Made by a program: the position numbers and the translations under genes
NCBI GenBank assembly: GCA_020025965.1
Contig: JAHHRG010000004.1
Span: 1 to 56,315 of the forward strand
DNA from: Sutterella sp.
GTDB taxonomy: Bacteria; Pseudomonadota; Gammaproteobacteria; Burkholderiales; Burkholderiaceae_F
DNA length: 56,315 nucleotides
Reading direction: 5' to 3'
Shown here: positions 43,368 through 52,196 of the stretch, piece after piece
Numbering within the stretch: the stretch's first letter is position 1
Layout of the letters: each line of letters opens with the position of its first letter
Notes under the pieces: model-generated
The model's database searches: none
What the model saw: only the letters and a program-made list of their open reading frames with translations
Told to the model about the DNA's origin: nothing

Positions 43368-44603
43368 ATGCGCCGTCTTTTTCCCGTTGCTCTTCTTCTC
43401 GCCCTCGCCTTCCCGCCTTTGGCCGAGGCCATGCCCATTCGTCCCGCCGATAATTCGATTGAGACAATCATGGCTATGGTGCGCGAAAAGCATGCGCCCG
43501 ACGACTTTACGGCTTACTTTGACGTTAAAACCGAATGGAAGGACGGCGTTCTTTATTTAAGCGGCCATTCCGACAACCTCGATGCAGTCGCGGAGTTGCG
43601 CGCAGCCGTTATGAACGCTCATATTCCCAATAACGATACGATCGAAATTGTCCCGCAACGCAACGACCTGAACGAAAATATCTGGGCACTCGTGACCGCC
43701 CCCGAAACCCGTGCCTTGCCGGATGACCGATGGGGCTATCCCCTGTCGATTCCTGCAGGTACTCCGGTGCAACGTCTCCTCGCATTGGAGGATAACGTGA
43801 GCCTTGTCCGTCTCCCCGACAGCCATATCGTGAAACTCGCTGAAAAGGATCTGCGTCTGGCGACCGAAACCGAGATCTTCATTTGGAACCGTCGCGACAA
43901 ATTGGCCGTCTTAAAGAACGGAACACCCTTTTACAAGACTGCAGACTTATCGGGCGAACCGTTGCTCACGCTCCCCGAAGGAGCTCTGTTGCGTCTCGAC
44001 GTTCGTCATGAAAAGACCTACGAAGCCGCGCTCCCCAACAACACGCGAGGTTTTATTGCCAAAGAAGCCGTTCGAGAACATACCCCCTTCCAGGTCAAAG
44101 AAGAGACCCGCCGTCGGGATACCGGCACGCGTTTTACGGCCGACTTAGCGAACACCGCTCGCAATCTTGTCAAGACGTTTTCACATCCGACTGACGAACC
44201 CACTGTCGGGATGGCCTTTGTGACCGCCCTGATGGCTCAGCACGATCTGATTCTCCCGGCCGATGCCGGTCTTCTCTCCCGAGCCTTTCCGAAGGTCAAG
44301 CACGGCCGCCACGGCGACCAATTAAAAGCGGGAGACTTGCTTCTCTTTAAGAACGATCGCGGCATTGAAACCATTGCCTTCGTGACGGCTCCCGGGCGCT
44401 TTGTCACGACGGGCTTTACTGACGGACGACTCGGTACCCCAGCGGCACGCAAACTCGGTCGATTGGTCGCGGCCCTGCGCCCCGATTACGGCTTTTTGAA
44501 CGATCCGTGTTTGACGAGCACCCGTTCGAACCCCTTTTATCAGACCCCGGCCGTGAAACTTGTTCCGTGCCGCAACCGTGCGGACTTGGAACGCATCCGC
44601 TAG
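43368..44603 (+). CDS. Secreted NlpC/P60-like protein, probably catalytically dead
   Basis: A 411-residue exported protein. The signal peptide starts at 43368 (MRRLFPVALLLALAFPPLAEA); an upstream in-frame extension of 32 codons is rejected. Residues of about 40-100 resemble a BON-like module (DVKTEWKDGVLYLSGHSDN). The middle (about 120-270) looks like SH3-type cell-wall binding. The C-terminal 140 residues resemble NlpC/P60 in the DLILPADAGLLSRAF...HGDQLKAGDLLLFKN pattern. The catalytic Cys of the DCSG motif is absent (TVGMAFVTAL) and the expected His strand reads IAFVTAPG. It therefore may bind peptidoglycan without cutting it. Domain calls are inference. It ends in TAG. A decayed copy of its 5' end lies across the island. 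Confidence 0.7.
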   Translation: MRRLFPVALLLALAFPPLAEAMPIRPADNSIETIMAMVREKHAPDDFTAYFDVKTEWKDGVLYLSGHSDNLDAVAELRAAVMNAHIPNNDTIEIVPQRNDLNENIWALVTAPETRALPDDRWGYPLSIPAGTPVQRLLALEDNVSLVRLPDSHIVKLAEKDLRLATETEIFIWNRRDKLAVLKNGTPFYKTADLSGEPLLTLPEGALLRLDVRHEKTYEAALPNNTRGFIAKEAVREHTPFQVKEETRRRDTGTRFTADLANTARNLVKTFSHPTDEPTVGMAFVTALMAQHDLILPADAGLLSRAFPKVKHGRHGDQLKAGDLLLFKNDRGIETIAFVTAPGRFVTTGFTDGRLGTPAARKLGRLVAALRPDYGFLNDPCLTSTRSNPFYQTPAVKLVPCRNRADLERIR

Positions 44604-44743
44604 AGCCAGGCCAACCCAGCGGATACGTTCTCAAAACGATTCTTTAAGACGTCTTTTTGAGAACCAAATCGACTCCATTTGGCGACAATTTCATCGTTGC
44701 GGGGACTTTTCGTCTGTCATGAATTGACAAGGGTTTTCTCACG

Positions 44744-44773
44744 TTGACTTTTTCTCAAAACCTTGACTAAACT
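44744..44773 (+). promoter_or_regulatory. Promoter of the uracil/xanthine-type permease
   Basis: TTGACT (44744-44749) and TAAACT (44768-44773) are separated by 18 bases, 58 bases before the ATG. A small GAGCG/CGCTC hairpin lies in the leader near 44784-44798. Confidence 0.55.
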
Positions 44774-44830
44774 AGGAACGTTTGAGCGTCATTTCGCTCG
44801 ATTAGCAGTCATTTTTGAAGAGAGACAATA

Positions 44831-46165
44831 ATGGGATACTTTCCGTCGTGGACCCTGAAGCACTCCGGGATCATCGCTCCGGACGAACGCCTTCCGGCGG
44901 GCGAGACCGTTGCCATGGGGATTCAGCACGTGGTGGCAATGTTCGGTTCCACCGTGCTGGCACCGATTTTGATGGGGTTTGACCCCAATCTTTGCGTTTT
45001 AATGAGCGGTTTGGGTACGCTCATTTTTTTTGTCATCACGGGCGGTAAGATTCCGAGCTACCTCGGAAGTTCCTTTGCCTTTATCGGCGTCGTGATTGCT
45101 GCGACGGGCTATGTCGCAGGTTCAGGTGCCAACGCCAACATCGGCGTCGCCATGGGCGGGATCATGATGGTGGGGCTTGTCTATGCACTCGTCGGCTTAA
45201 TCGTTATGGCAACGGGCGTTCACTGGATTGAAAAGCTGATGCCCCCGGTCGTGACCGGTGCTGTTGTGGCCGTGATCGGCTTGAACTTGGCGCCCACCGC
45301 CGTTCGCACGGTCGGCACCACCACTTTTGACGGCTGGATGGCCGTGATTACCTTCCTTTGCGTGGGCGGCGTGGCCGTTTATACCCGCGGCTTCATGCAA
45401 AAGCTCCTCATCCTTGTGGGGCTCATCGTTTCCTACTTCATTTATGCGATTTTGGCGAATGTCTTCGGTTTCGGGAAGCCGATCGACTTTTCGATCATTG
45501 CCAATGCTGACTGGTTTGCCGTACCGACGGTGCACACGCCCGTCTTTGAAATCGATGCCGTCATGCTGATTCTCCCGGTCGTGATCATTCTCGTGGCTGA
45601 AAACCTGGGTCATGTCAAAGCCGTGACTGCCATGACCGGACGCAATCTGGACCCCTATATGGGCCGTGCCTTCCTGGGGGACGGTGTCGCCACCATGTTC
45701 TCCTCCTTCTTCGGCGGAACGGGTGTCACGACCTACGGTGAAAACATCGGTGTGATGGCGGCTACACGCGTTTATTCCACCCTGATCTTCCCGGTGGCCG
45801 CAGTCTTTGCGATTATTTTGGGCTTCTCTCCGAAGTTCGGCGCTGTCATTGCCACGATCCCGCAGCCTGTTTTGGGCGGCACTTCAATTGTCGTCTTCGG
45901 TTTGATCGCGGTCGCGGGTGCTCGCGTCTGGGTTGTCAATCACGTTGACTTCGGCAATTCCCGCAACCTCATGGTCGCAGCCGTCACGCTCATTCTGGGC
46001 GGCGGCGACTTCGCGCTTGACCTCGGGTTCTTTACGCTTGGCGGTATCGGGACCGCAACCTTCGGTGCCATTCTCCTGAATGCCATCATGGCTATGGGTG
46101 AAAAAGAAGAAGATCCGACGGCAGGCGAACCCGTGGATTTCGGTGAAGAAAAAGAAAGCAAATAA
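44831..46165 (+). CDS. NCS2 uracil/xanthine-type permease
   Basis: A 444-residue nucleobase:cation symporter with about 14 helices. GIQHVVAMFGSTVLAP near the N-terminus is the NCS2 first-helix signature with the conserved Gln-His. VAENLGHVKAV and the family motif FFGGTGVTTYGENIGVMAATRV follow around residues 255-310. The pattern fits UraA/RutG-type uracil carriers better than xanthine or urate ones, although this is not certain. It imports pyrimidine for salvage. A promoter and a downstream hairpin make it monocistronic. Confidence 0.92.
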   Translation: MGYFPSWTLKHSGIIAPDERLPAGETVAMGIQHVVAMFGSTVLAPILMGFDPNLCVLMSGLGTLIFFVITGGKIPSYLGSSFAFIGVVIAATGYVAGSGANANIGVAMGGIMMVGLVYALVGLIVMATGVHWIEKLMPPVVTGAVVAVIGLNLAPTAVRTVGTTTFDGWMAVITFLCVGGVAVYTRGFMQKLLILVGLIVSYFIYAILANVFGFGKPIDFSIIANADWFAVPTVHTPVFEIDAVMLILPVVIILVAENLGHVKAVTAMTGRNLDPYMGRAFLGDGVATMFSSFFGGTGVTTYGENIGVMAATRVYSTLIFPVAAVFAIILGFSPKFGAVIATIPQPVLGGTSIVVFGLIAVAGARVWVVNHVDFGNSRNLMVAAVTLILGGGDFALDLGFFTLGGIGTATFGAILLNAIMAMGEKEEDPTAGEPVDFGEEKESK

Positions 46166-46183
46166 GCCTTCACAGCTGATGAA

Positions 46184-46216
46184 ACAGGCGGTTTCCCGTT
46201 TGAGGAAACCGCCTGT
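46184..46216 (+). terminator. Hairpin terminator after the NCS2 permease
   Basis: A perfect 13-base stem (ACAGGCGGTTTCC and its complement), followed only by ATTTGTC, so termination may be partial. Confidence 0.7.
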
Positions 46217-46366
46217 ATTTGTCGTATCATTTTGGAAAACAGTCGGATTTTTTCTACTCTTTCCGTCAATTTTCTTGGATCCCGTTTTCGTCCGACCAAC
46301 GGTAAAACCGAATGCACCGGCTCAGAATTAAGAGAGCTCACCTGCGTTCAACAGTACGGAATTATT

Positions 46367-46555
46367 ATGAAAAAGATAGCCAGAACGATTGCATCAGTGA
46401 TGTTGTTATTGGGCTTGGGGTTCTTTCTCTTTGCGCTTAATCATCCTGAGGGGGCATTCCCCTGGAGCAACACAATCTCCTATACCATCTACATGCTCTA
46501 CATAGCGGTGATGATTCTCTTGTTTATTACCTCTTTTAAGGGGAAAGATCAGTAA
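46367..46555 (+). CDS. Small two-helix membrane protein
   Basis: A 62-residue protein starting MKKIARTIASVMLLLGLGFF, with two predicted membrane helices (about 8-26 and 38-56) joined by a short polar loop (NHPEGAFPWSN) and a charged tail (SFKGKDQ). The start at 46367 gives a clean N-terminus; a weak GGA lies six to eight bases upstream. A longer frame from 46232 includes the preceding terminator region and is rejected. A strong terminator follows. No function is proposed. Confidence 0.7.
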   Translation: MKKIARTIASVMLLLGLGFFLFALNHPEGAFPWSNTISYTIYMLYIAVMILLFITSFKGKDQ

Positions 46556-46628
46556 CACCGGCTTATCGAAAGTTCGTCAAAATTAAACGATGAGTTGTCC
46601 TTATGACGATTTATCAGTCTGCGAATAT

Positions 46629-46661
46629 GGCGCTCCCATCATGTTGAGAGCGCCTTTTTTT
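46629..46661 (+). terminator. Intrinsic terminator after the small membrane protein
   Basis: GGCGCTC pairs with GAGCGCC, followed by seven Ts. Confidence 0.85.
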
Positions 46662-46701
46662 ATGCTCGCACTAATGATCCGATTCCCTGACGAGCAATTG
46701 A

Positions 46702-47754
46702 TCAATGCTTTGCGCCTTCGCCTTCCTTCGGAATGAGTTTGCCGGTCACCAAGGCCTTCACGGTCCCCACGGCCGCCGCTGTCCAAACAAACAGGAGAAG
46801 CGCCGCAAAGGTCATACCGACATAAGGGAGAAGTTCGAGCTTCATAATCTCAGCGAGTCGCATCGACAAGGCTGTCTGTGCACCGATCGGAAAGGTGAAA
46901 GCCCACCAGGGCAAAGCGAAAGGCATCTGCCCGTCGCGAATGTTTTTGACGGTCATCGCAATGGCGAGGACGAGCCACCAGGTCGCCGCTCCCAAGAAAG
47001 CCGAAGCAATCAGAGAGCCGTAGTGGAAAGCGTGCGCATCGCCTGCGGCGTGAAGCAGCGACAATAGCGACAACGGCAACACTGAAAGCGGTGCGATATG
47101 CACCCACAGTGTCGGCGTCATCTTGCCGACAATGGGAGAGCCCAAATAGTGACGTCCCATCGTCAGTGCCACAAGACCCACGTACATGAACACACCGGCA
47201 CCGAAACCCATCATATTCATGCAGAAATAGACTTCGCGCATCACGCCTGTTGCATTGGCTGCCAAGCCGGCTCCCGCAACAGGAATCACCACCAAACCCA
47301 CGGCCGGAATGAAGTGACCGGGCGTCAACATATTGAGCTGAAGCTTCTCACCCGTGAAAATGTGAAAAAGAATCGCGTATGAAAAAAGGAAAACCAAAAT
47401 CGTGCCCGTCCACCAAAGCGGTGCAATGAAAGCACGGTCCATTCCCGCTATCGTCCACTCGCCGGCCATTACGAGCATGGCGATCGGGAAAGTCGCAAAA
47501 AAGCTCGACTCCACGGGATGCTTGACCGTCTCCCAAACGAGTTTGGGATAACGAAGAAGACGCAAAAAAAGTGCGGCCGTCAGAACAACAAAGAGCCCTA
47601 TCGCCGTCCAGTGAAAGAAATCGGCCAAGTGCACAATCGGAGCGCGTTCCAGAGCGGACGCCGCAATCAGACGAAGCGCCAAACCTGTCACGGCAGTGCC
47701 CATCACCGCAGCAAACCAACCGGGCGCCAAGGTTTTGACAAAACGATCGAACAT
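46702..47754 (-). CDS. TDT / SLAC1-type transporter (TehA-like)
   Basis: A 350-residue inner-membrane protein with ten predicted helices of the tellurite-resistance/dicarboxylate (TDT) family. The N-terminal APGWFAAVMGTAVTGLAL motif and the later MYVGLVALTMGRHYL and WAFTFPIGAQTAL blocks match. Members are anion channels or malate/sulphite exporters; this one cannot be assigned. GGAGG lies six bases before the ATG. It stands alone on the minus strand. Confidence 0.9.
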   Translation of the reverse strand: MFDRFVKTLAPGWFAAVMGTAVTGLALRLIAASALERAPIVHLADFFHWTAIGLFVVLTAALFLRLLRYPKLVWETVKHPVESSFFATFPIAMLVMAGEWTIAGMDRAFIAPLWWTGTILVFLFSYAILFHIFTGEKLQLNMLTPGHFIPAVGLVVIPVAGAGLAANATGVMREVYFCMNMMGFGAGVFMYVGLVALTMGRHYLGSPIVGKMTPTLWVHIAPLSVLPLSLLSLLHAAGDAHAFHYGSLIASAFLGAATWWLVLAIAMTVKNIRDGQMPFALPWWAFTFPIGAQTALSMRLAEIMKLELLPYVGMTFAALLLFVWTAAAVGTVKALVTGKLIPKEGEGAKH

Positions 47755-47882
47755 AGTGTCCTCCTATCGGTCTTTAACTCTGTTGGTTCGCTTCCCGTCG
47801 GCAATACCCGAGTGAAGCACTCAACAATTCACCTATTGAGGCGCATCATAGCATAGTTTTTATTATTCTCAAATGAGCATTA

Positions 47883-47946
47883 CAAAAAAAAGATAAAAAA
47901 GAAGCTCGCATGAGCCATATCACCCAACGAGCTTCTCTCAGAGTGT
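47883..47946 (-). terminator. Intrinsic terminator of proC-tenA
   Basis: AGAAGCTCG (47900-47908) pairs with CGAGCTTCT (47938-47946). On the minus strand a long T-rich tract follows. Confidence 0.88.
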
Positions 47947-47985
47947 TTTTTAAGACTTCTCAAATGAGAAGCACTTAAATAAACC

Positions 47986-48738
47986 TCAGACGGGCCAACC
48001 TTCTTTCTTAAAGGCCGCGTTCCACATCATCCATTCCATGCGTACGGACTTCACAAAGGAGTGCGTCATCACCGCACGGGCATCGTCATCCAACTCTCGT
48101 GCCTGATTATCACCGATCGCCATCGCACGATCGACCGTTTCGATATAGGCCGAATCGCCGTACCCCGCGAGCCAACCGGCATACGGATTCTTCTCTTTCT
48201 TCACATTGTCGGCGATATAGCGCCCGATTTCACCGTAAACCCAAAAGCAAGGCAAAATGGCTGCTACCGCGACGGGCAAGGATTCGAAGGCAACGGCCTG
48301 CGCTTCCCAACCGGCGTAAAGCTGAGCGGCGGGCGAAATTTCAATCGACTCGTCAAAGTCTCGCCCCTTGAACTCGCGATAAGTGTCTCGAGCCCAACCT
48401 TCAGCAGCGACTGCGTCCTCACTCCACTGAATCATCTGCTGCTTGTCAGCTTCTGACGGAAGTCGGTCGGCGAGATAGCGCAGTGTCTTCGCGTAGCTTT
48501 CCAAATAGCGGATGTTTTCTGCTTGATAAAAAAGGAAAGCCTCTTTGGAGAGCGTCCCGTCAATCAAGCCCTGAGTAAAGGGGTGCTTCATCATGGCATC
48601 CACAACAGGCTGCGCGGCACGGGCGGCTTCTTCACGCCAGAGTAAAACGGGCGCAGCCGAGACCGTCGCCGTCAAAGGCATCAGGCTGCCGGCAAGCATG
48701 CCGGCAAAGAGTTTCAGAGAATGGCGGCGAGTGAACAT
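47986..48738 (-). CDS. tenA: TenA-family protein with Tat-like export signal
   Basis: A 250-residue TenA/thiaminase II-type helical protein. TenA hydrolyses aminopyrimidine breakdown products of thiamine in the cytoplasm, but this one begins MFTRRHSLKLFAGMLAGSL, a twin-arginine-like signal with a hydrophobic core and a possible cleavage at SAAP. The body has the family motifs KHPFTQGLIDGTLSKEAF, YLESYAKTLRYL, and PCFWVYGEIGRYI, which retains the Cys that acts as nucleophile in TenA. The start is one base after the proC stop, and its ribosome-binding site (AAGGA) lies inside proC, so the two are coupled. A periplasmic thiaminase would be unusual. It might recover pyrimidine precursors outside the cytoplasm. 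Confidence 0.85.
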   Translation of the reverse strand: MFTRRHSLKLFAGMLAGSLMPLTATVSAAPVLLWREEAARAAQPVVDAMMKHPFTQGLIDGTLSKEAFLFYQAENIRYLESYAKTLRYLADRLPSEADKQQMIQWSEDAVAAEGWARDTYREFKGRDFDESIEISPAAQLYAGWEAQAVAFESLPVAVAAILPCFWVYGEIGRYIADNVKKEKNPYAGWLAGYGDSAYIETVDRAMAIGDNQARELDDDARAVMTHSFVKSVRMEWMMWNAAFKKEGWPV

Positions 48739-48739
48739 A

Positions 48740-49546
48740 TCAGAGTCGTCCTTCTTTGGTTTCAATAGCGTCGATCGCATCAATCACGGCCGATCGAAAG
48801 CCTCTGCGTTCGAGAACGGCCACCCCGATGATGGTCGTGCCGCCCGGCGAGCAGACGGCATCCTTCATCGCACCGGGATGCGTACCGGTCGAGAGCTGTA
48901 ATTTGGCGGTGCCGGCTAGCATCTGAGAAGCAAGACTCGTCGCCAAGGCGCGCGGCACACCGTGCTTCACGGCACCGTCCGAGAGAGCTTCGATGAAAAG
49001 CGCGGTAAAGGCTGGACCGCAACCCGCCAAAGTACCCGCAGCCGACATCGTCTTCGTTTCCACAAAAGCGCAAAGCCCCAAGGAAGACAGGAGTTTTTCA
49101 ATCGTCTCTTTGTCATCTCCAAGAGAGTTCATCGCTTCGCAAAGGGCGATTCCTTCGTTCACGGCCACCGGGGTATTGGGTAACAGAGACAAATGACGGG
49201 TGTCTGCTGGAAGGATCTTTTCGTAGGTATCAAAAAGCAGATTGACGGCAACCGAGAGGACGATCTTGTCGGCCAGCTTCTCGGCAACGGGCGTCAACAC
49301 CGTTTCCACAAGATAGGGCTTCACGGCGACAACGACAACGTCGGCCCACTCGACCAAGTCCTCGGTCGACTCGAAAGCTCGCATACCGCGAGCCTCGCAT
49401 TTGGTCGTCAGAACATCAAAGCGGCGGGACGATGCGCCGAGGCGATCGGCGGGGAGCACTCCGGCACGCAAAAAACCGTCGGCCATAGCCCCGGCCATAT
49501 TGCCAAAACCGATAAAACCGAGCTTCAAAGTGGAAAGATCAAGCAT
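48740..49546 (-). CDS. proC: Pyrroline-5-carboxylate reductase
   Basis: A cytoplasmic 268-residue enzyme for the last step of proline synthesis, reducing P5C with NAD(P)H. The N-terminal GFIGFGNMAGAMADGF is the dinucleotide-binding loop, VKPYLVETVL follows, and the C-terminal AGCGPAFTALFIEALSDGAVKHG plus the SPGGTTI signature are characteristic of ProC. Length is normal. It is followed immediately by tenA with one base between stop and start. The two functions have no obvious link. Confidence 0.95.
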   Translation of the reverse strand: MLDLSTLKLGFIGFGNMAGAMADGFLRAGVLPADRLGASSRRFDVLTTKCEARGMRAFESTEDLVEWADVVVVAVKPYLVETVLTPVAEKLADKIVLSVAVNLLFDTYEKILPADTRHLSLLPNTPVAVNEGIALCEAMNSLGDDKETIEKLLSSLGLCAFVETKTMSAAGTLAGCGPAFTALFIEALSDGAVKHGVPRALATSLASQMLAGTAKLQLSTGTHPGAMKDAVCSPGGTTIIGVAVLERRGFRSAVIDAIDAIETKEGRL

Positions 49547-49570
49547 GTTTCACCCTATAGAAAAAAGAAA

Positions 49571-49611
49571 AGGCGGACTGTGAAAGACCCGGAAGGTTTT
49601 CACGTCCGCCT
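49571..49611 (-). terminator. Intrinsic terminator of mscL
   Basis: AGGCGGAC and GTCCGCCT form the stem, with inner GTGAAA/TTTCAC pairing. On the minus strand TTTTCTTTTTTC follows. Confidence 0.88.
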
Positions 49612-49674
49612 CTTTGGTCTCCCTAGTTTACCTATTGTTTAGTACACAAGGGGAAACAAACGGAATGGAAGCCG

Positions 49675-50202
49675 TTATTTTGCAGCTTTTTCAGTAGCGG
49701 TCTTAATGTCGTCGGCCGTCGCACCCGGCTTCAACAAGTCGCGAATTTCACGCAACAGCATGATGTCTTCGGGCGTAACGGGCGCGGGCTTCGGTTCGGC
49801 AGCCTTCTTGTCTTCTTCAATCTTGCAGAGTCGAGCGGCTTCGGCTTCGACACGCTGACGAATATTGGTAACGACCTTGATGAGCCAGAAAATGACGAAA
49901 GCCAAGAGAAGGAACTGCACAACAGCCGTCAAAAAGGCACCGTAACCGAACACAGTAGCACCGGCCTTTACGAGAGCGTCGTAAGTATCGGGACCCGTGT
50001 AGCCGTCAACCGGCTTCAGAACCAAGTAGAGGTTCGTGAAATCGGGTTTGCCGACCAAAGCACCGAGAATCGGATTGATGATGTCAGACACCAGAGACTT
50101 GACAATATTGGAGAAAGCCGCGCCGATGATGACACCGACAGCCAAATCCATCACGTTGCCCTTGGAAATAAAGGCCTGAAATTCGCCGACGAACTTTTTC
50201 AT
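49675..50202 (-). CDS. mscL: Large-conductance mechanosensitive channel
   Basis: A homopentameric inner-membrane channel that opens under membrane tension to release solutes during osmotic downshock. The N-terminal FISKGNVMDLAVGVIIGAAF contains the pore-lining helix 1, and FVIFWLIKVVTN is helix 2. The C-terminal cytoplasmic bundle carries PVTPEDIMLLREIRDLL. At 175 residues it is longer than E. coli MscL (136). The extra length lies in the periplasmic loop (about 52-85) and the charged linker and tail. GAGGA precedes the ATG. Confidence 0.95.
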   Translation of the reverse strand: MKKFVGEFQAFISKGNVMDLAVGVIIGAAFSNIVKSLVSDIINPILGALVGKPDFTNLYLVLKPVDGYTGPDTYDALVKAGATVFGYGAFLTAVVQFLLLAFVIFWLIKVVTNIRQRVEAEAARLCKIEEDKKAAEPKPAPVTPEDIMLLREIRDLLKPGATADDIKTATEKAAK

Positions 50203-50368
50203 TATGTGGTTTCCTCACTTCGAGCTTTTAATTGAATTGAAGGTAAAGTGGCGGGCGACGAAGAAGGTGCCCGAAGGGAAAAGAGAGAAGTCTGTAAAGC
50301 TTGCCAGCCTCGTTTTCCTCACCTGACGAATTGTACCCTTTATGCCGAGCATCGTTAGCCAAGGTTCA

Positions 50369-50408
50369 TAAAAAAGAATCCCGTGTGTCCGAGTGACACC
50401 GGGATTCT
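50369..50408 (-). terminator. Intrinsic terminator of the glycerate kinase gene
   Basis: AGAATCCCG pairs with CGGGATTCT with an inner GTGT/ACAC stem. The minus strand continues with six Ts. Confidence 0.9.
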
Positions 50409-50468
50409 CTTCTTTTTAACTGACAGTCAGGGATTTCGAGCCCTTTTGCCTTCACTTTTTGACGGTTC

Positions 50469-51590
50469 TCAGGCCTTCATCGCACGCGTCAGGCGGAAAA
50501 CGTCCTTAGCGGTTGCCAGAAGATCGGTAGCCGCACTCGACATGGCTTCGTCCTTATCTTTGGGCGCACGGGCGATCGGGAAGACAGCGGTGACTCCCTC
50601 TTCATAGAGCGCATCGAGATTACCCTCGGCCGAGCCCGTCAACACCACGACCGGTCGGCCTGCCGCACGCTTTGCAACCCCCGAAATCAACTTGCCCGTC
50701 AGCGTCTGCGAGTCCACGGCGCCCTCACCCGTCACGATGAGATCGGCGTCTCGAGCAACCTCTTCAAACTTCATCAGATCCAGCATCGTTTCCGTGCCGG
50801 AGAGAAGACCACCGTTCAAGAAAGCAATAATCCCGGCACCGGCACCGCCTGCGGCTCCCGTGCCTCGGATCGTATTGAGTTTAGGCCCCTTGGCGCTTTG
50901 GAAAATCATGTCGATCGTCTTGGCACCGGCTTCCATCAATTCGATATCTTCGGCCGTCGCACCCTTTTGAGGACCAAAAACATGCGCGGCACCTTCGGGA
51001 CCGTAAAGCGGATTCGTCACGTCGCAGAGTGCTTCAATGCGAACGCCGTCTTTCGTAAAAAAGAGCGGGTTAAGGCGAATGGCCTTGATGTGAGAGAGCG
51101 TCTTACCCACAGGGATAAAGCGCTGACCGTTGCCCGCTTCAAAACTCACACCCAATGCCGCGGCCATGCCGGCGCCGCAGTCGTTCGTGCAGCTGCCGCC
51201 CAAGGCGACGACGATATGACGATGTCCCGCTTCAATTGCGCGAACCATAATCTGACCGACGCCCAAACTCGTCGTATTTGCGGCATTAAAGCCGGGCAGA
51301 CGCTTCGAAAGCCCCGCAGCTTCGGCAAATTCCACGTAAGCCGTCGGCCCCACGCTCAAATAGCGGGCACGCACCGGTTGACCGCAAGCACCCGTCACGT
51401 CATGACTGAAAAACGTGCCGCCCAAAGCACGGTGAAGGACATCCAGCGTTCCTTCACCGCCGTCGGCCATCGGAAGCGAAACAAAATCAACATCATCCAA
51501 GGTCTCCACGGCCGCCTTCTTCAAGATGGCGCTAACACGGCCGGCGGAAAGACATCCCTTGAAACTGTCGGGGATAGCAACGATTTTCAT
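50469..51590 (-). CDS. Glycerate kinase (GlxK/GarK type)
   Basis: A 373-residue cytoplasmic enzyme that phosphorylates D-glycerate to 2-phosphoglycerate. It has the family N-terminus IPDSFKGCLSA, PMADGGEGTLD, GGSCTNDCGAGMAAALG (with the conserved T-N-D), RGTGAAGGAGAGI and the C-terminal VTGEGAVDSQTLTGK block. Length is normal. It could serve glyoxylate or glucarate/glycerate degradation, but no such pathway gene is adjacent. AAGGA lies about eight bases upstream of the ATG. Confidence 0.95.
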   Translation of the reverse strand: MKIVAIPDSFKGCLSAGRVSAILKKAAVETLDDVDFVSLPMADGGEGTLDVLHRALGGTFFSHDVTGACGQPVRARYLSVGPTAYVEFAEAAGLSKRLPGFNAANTTSLGVGQIMVRAIEAGHRHIVVALGGSCTNDCGAGMAAALGVSFEAGNGQRFIPVGKTLSHIKAIRLNPLFFTKDGVRIEALCDVTNPLYGPEGAAHVFGPQKGATAEDIELMEAGAKTIDMIFQSAKGPKLNTIRGTGAAGGAGAGIIAFLNGGLLSGTETMLDLMKFEEVARDADLIVTGEGAVDSQTLTGKLISGVAKRAAGRPVVVLTGSAEGNLDALYEEGVTAVFPIARAPKDKDEAMSSAATDLLATAKDVFRLTRAMKA

Positions 51591-52196
51591 AAATTCGGTC
51601 CTTTTGACTGGGGTCTTCTTTCAACGGGTCAAGTAAAAAAGGCGGGCCGCAGTCTCAATCGACCGAGCCTCATTCAAACGTCCTATTTACCCGTGATTTC
51701 TCCTAAAGATGAAACATTATACGGAGCGCATTCGCAAGTCGTCCGAATCGCGCAATTTTCGAAAAAAACGCTTTCAAAAAGAACCCGATTCGCAACAAAC
51801 AAGGGAAAAAAGTTTTTTCAGTCCCACTCGGTCAGAAGAAAGGACAAACTTCAGCCGAGATTTTCATCAAACACGTCTTAAAAAACGATCGGCCAAAGCC
51901 ATCGCTACGGTAGAAATATCAACGCACATGCCGCCCGGCATAACGGGCACGAGTTCTCAAAACGCAAGTCATTCGCCAGAAAGTGTTGCCAGTTGATCTT
52001 CGTATAACCTTCTCTCCCAAGTCTTTCGTCCGCTCAGAACAAGATTGACACGATTTTTTCGGTCGCTTTCGATTGTTTTTCCCGTCATTCCGTCCAATCC
52101 GTGATAGTATTCATCTAACAATCAAGGGAAAGGTATACGCAGCTTAGGGCGCTTCGTCTGCTTTTCTCTCTCATACACTTTATCAGGAGAATTCCG
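51591..52196. other. Long intergenic region before the thioredoxin gene
   Basis: About 600 bases between divergent genes. A 95-codon frame at 51709-51996 has Arg/Ser/Lys-rich random-looking composition and is not called. TTGACA at 52045-52050 has no good -10 at standard distance, and TAGTAT at 52105-52110 may be the -10 of the thioredoxin gene. Nothing else was seen. Confidence 0.4.

Noticed and set aside
51709..51996. 95-codon plus-strand frame
   Set aside because: Basic, random-looking sequence without start signals.
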